The translations under genes and the position numbers were made by a program. A model generated the notes under the pieces. The model worked only from the letters and a program-made list of their open reading frames with translations, searched no databases and had not been told where the DNA came from. DNA of 64,000 nt from Triops longicaudatus. Lineage: Eukaryota; Arthropoda; Branchiopoda; Notostraca; Triopsidae. The DNA is taken from contig JAGQDJ010000079.1 in the NCBI GenBank assembly GCA_022885665.1, forward strand, positions 62,001-126,000. The letters are read 5' to 3'. Below are positions 63,762 to 64,000 of the stretch, in pieces; the first letter of the stretch is position 1, and every line of letters starts with the position of its first letter.

Positions 63762-64000
63762 ATGTTTTTCCGTGACAGTTTGAAAGCTTTATCTGTGCGA
63801 CGTCGCTTTACACACAGCTACGCCCAGATTCCAGGTCCAGTAGCTATACCGGTTCTCGGTCACAGTTATATGTTTAGTCCTTTAGGTACGAGAAATATAA
63901 TTTTTGTATCGTTTTCTGTTTAGCTTTTAAACATTGCTTTTGCAGGACGTTACAAACATGATGAACTTACCAAAGCCCTTGCCGACCTGGCAGCCAAATA
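63762..64000 (+). CDS. Mitochondrial-clan cytochrome P450, 3'-partial
   Basis: Exon 63762-63885, then a 60-nt intron (g|gtacga ... ttgcag|ga), then an exon from 63946 that runs off the window. The N-terminus MFFRDSLKALSVRRRFTHSY is basic and lacks a membrane anchor, as expected of a mitochondrial targeting peptide. IPGPVAIPVLGH is the proline-rich hinge that precedes the P450 fold. GRYKHDELTKALADLAAKY matches the first helix region. The clan includes ecdysteroid-synthesis enzymes (CYP302, CYP314, CYP315) and detoxifying CYP12 types. The start looks somewhat like CYP314, but the heme-binding part is outside the window and I do not assign the subfamily. Confidence 0.8.

Overview
The window is nuclear DNA from an arthropod. 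It carries spliced genes with GT-AG introns, among them a Methoprene-tolerant (juvenoid receptor) gene, a bursicon-receptor (rickets/LGR2) gene and a CLIP-like secreted serine protease. All three are arthropod hallmarks. The very long introns (8.5 kb and 18.5 kb) and a Thr at a ligand-pocket position of Met where insects usually have Val point, weakly, to a crustacean or other non-insect arthropod. I cannot name the species.

Layout, left to right. (1) About 438-14534, plus strand: Met, a bHLH-PAS receptor whose bHLH exons lie beyond the left edge; the PAS-A, PAS-B and C-terminal exons are here. (2) 14535-16342: convergent intergenic region. (3) 16343-46042, minus strand: a complete 16-exon rickets gene of about 1,495 residues (signal peptide, LRRNT, about 17 leucine-rich repeats, hinge, 7TM, very long tail). 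Its 18.5-kb first intron contains a cluster of hairpins near 36.4 kb. (4) 46043-55276: 9 kb with no recognised gene. (5) 55277-58385, minus: a complete secreted multi-domain CLIP-like serine protease of about 878 residues, with a non-coding first exon and a TATA box. (6) 60163-60443, plus: a possible orphan terminal exon. (7) 60777-62508, minus: a complete RNF14-type RBR E3 ubiquitin ligase of about 480 residues. (8) 63762 to the right edge, plus: the first exons of a mitochondrial-clan cytochrome P450, divergent from RNF14.

The coding exons were joined by hand. The splice sites are canonical, the phases agree at every junction, and the summed coding lengths are multiples of three for rk (4,488 nt), the protease (2,637 nt), RNF14 (1,443 nt) and the Met portion from PAS-A onward (1,731 nt). 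Functionally the locus brings together three genes tied to arthropod hormone biology: Met (juvenoid sensing), rk (bursicon, cuticle tanning and moulting) and a mitochondrial P450 (a clan that includes ecdysteroid-synthesis enzymes). Whether this is more than chance linkage is not shown by the sequence.
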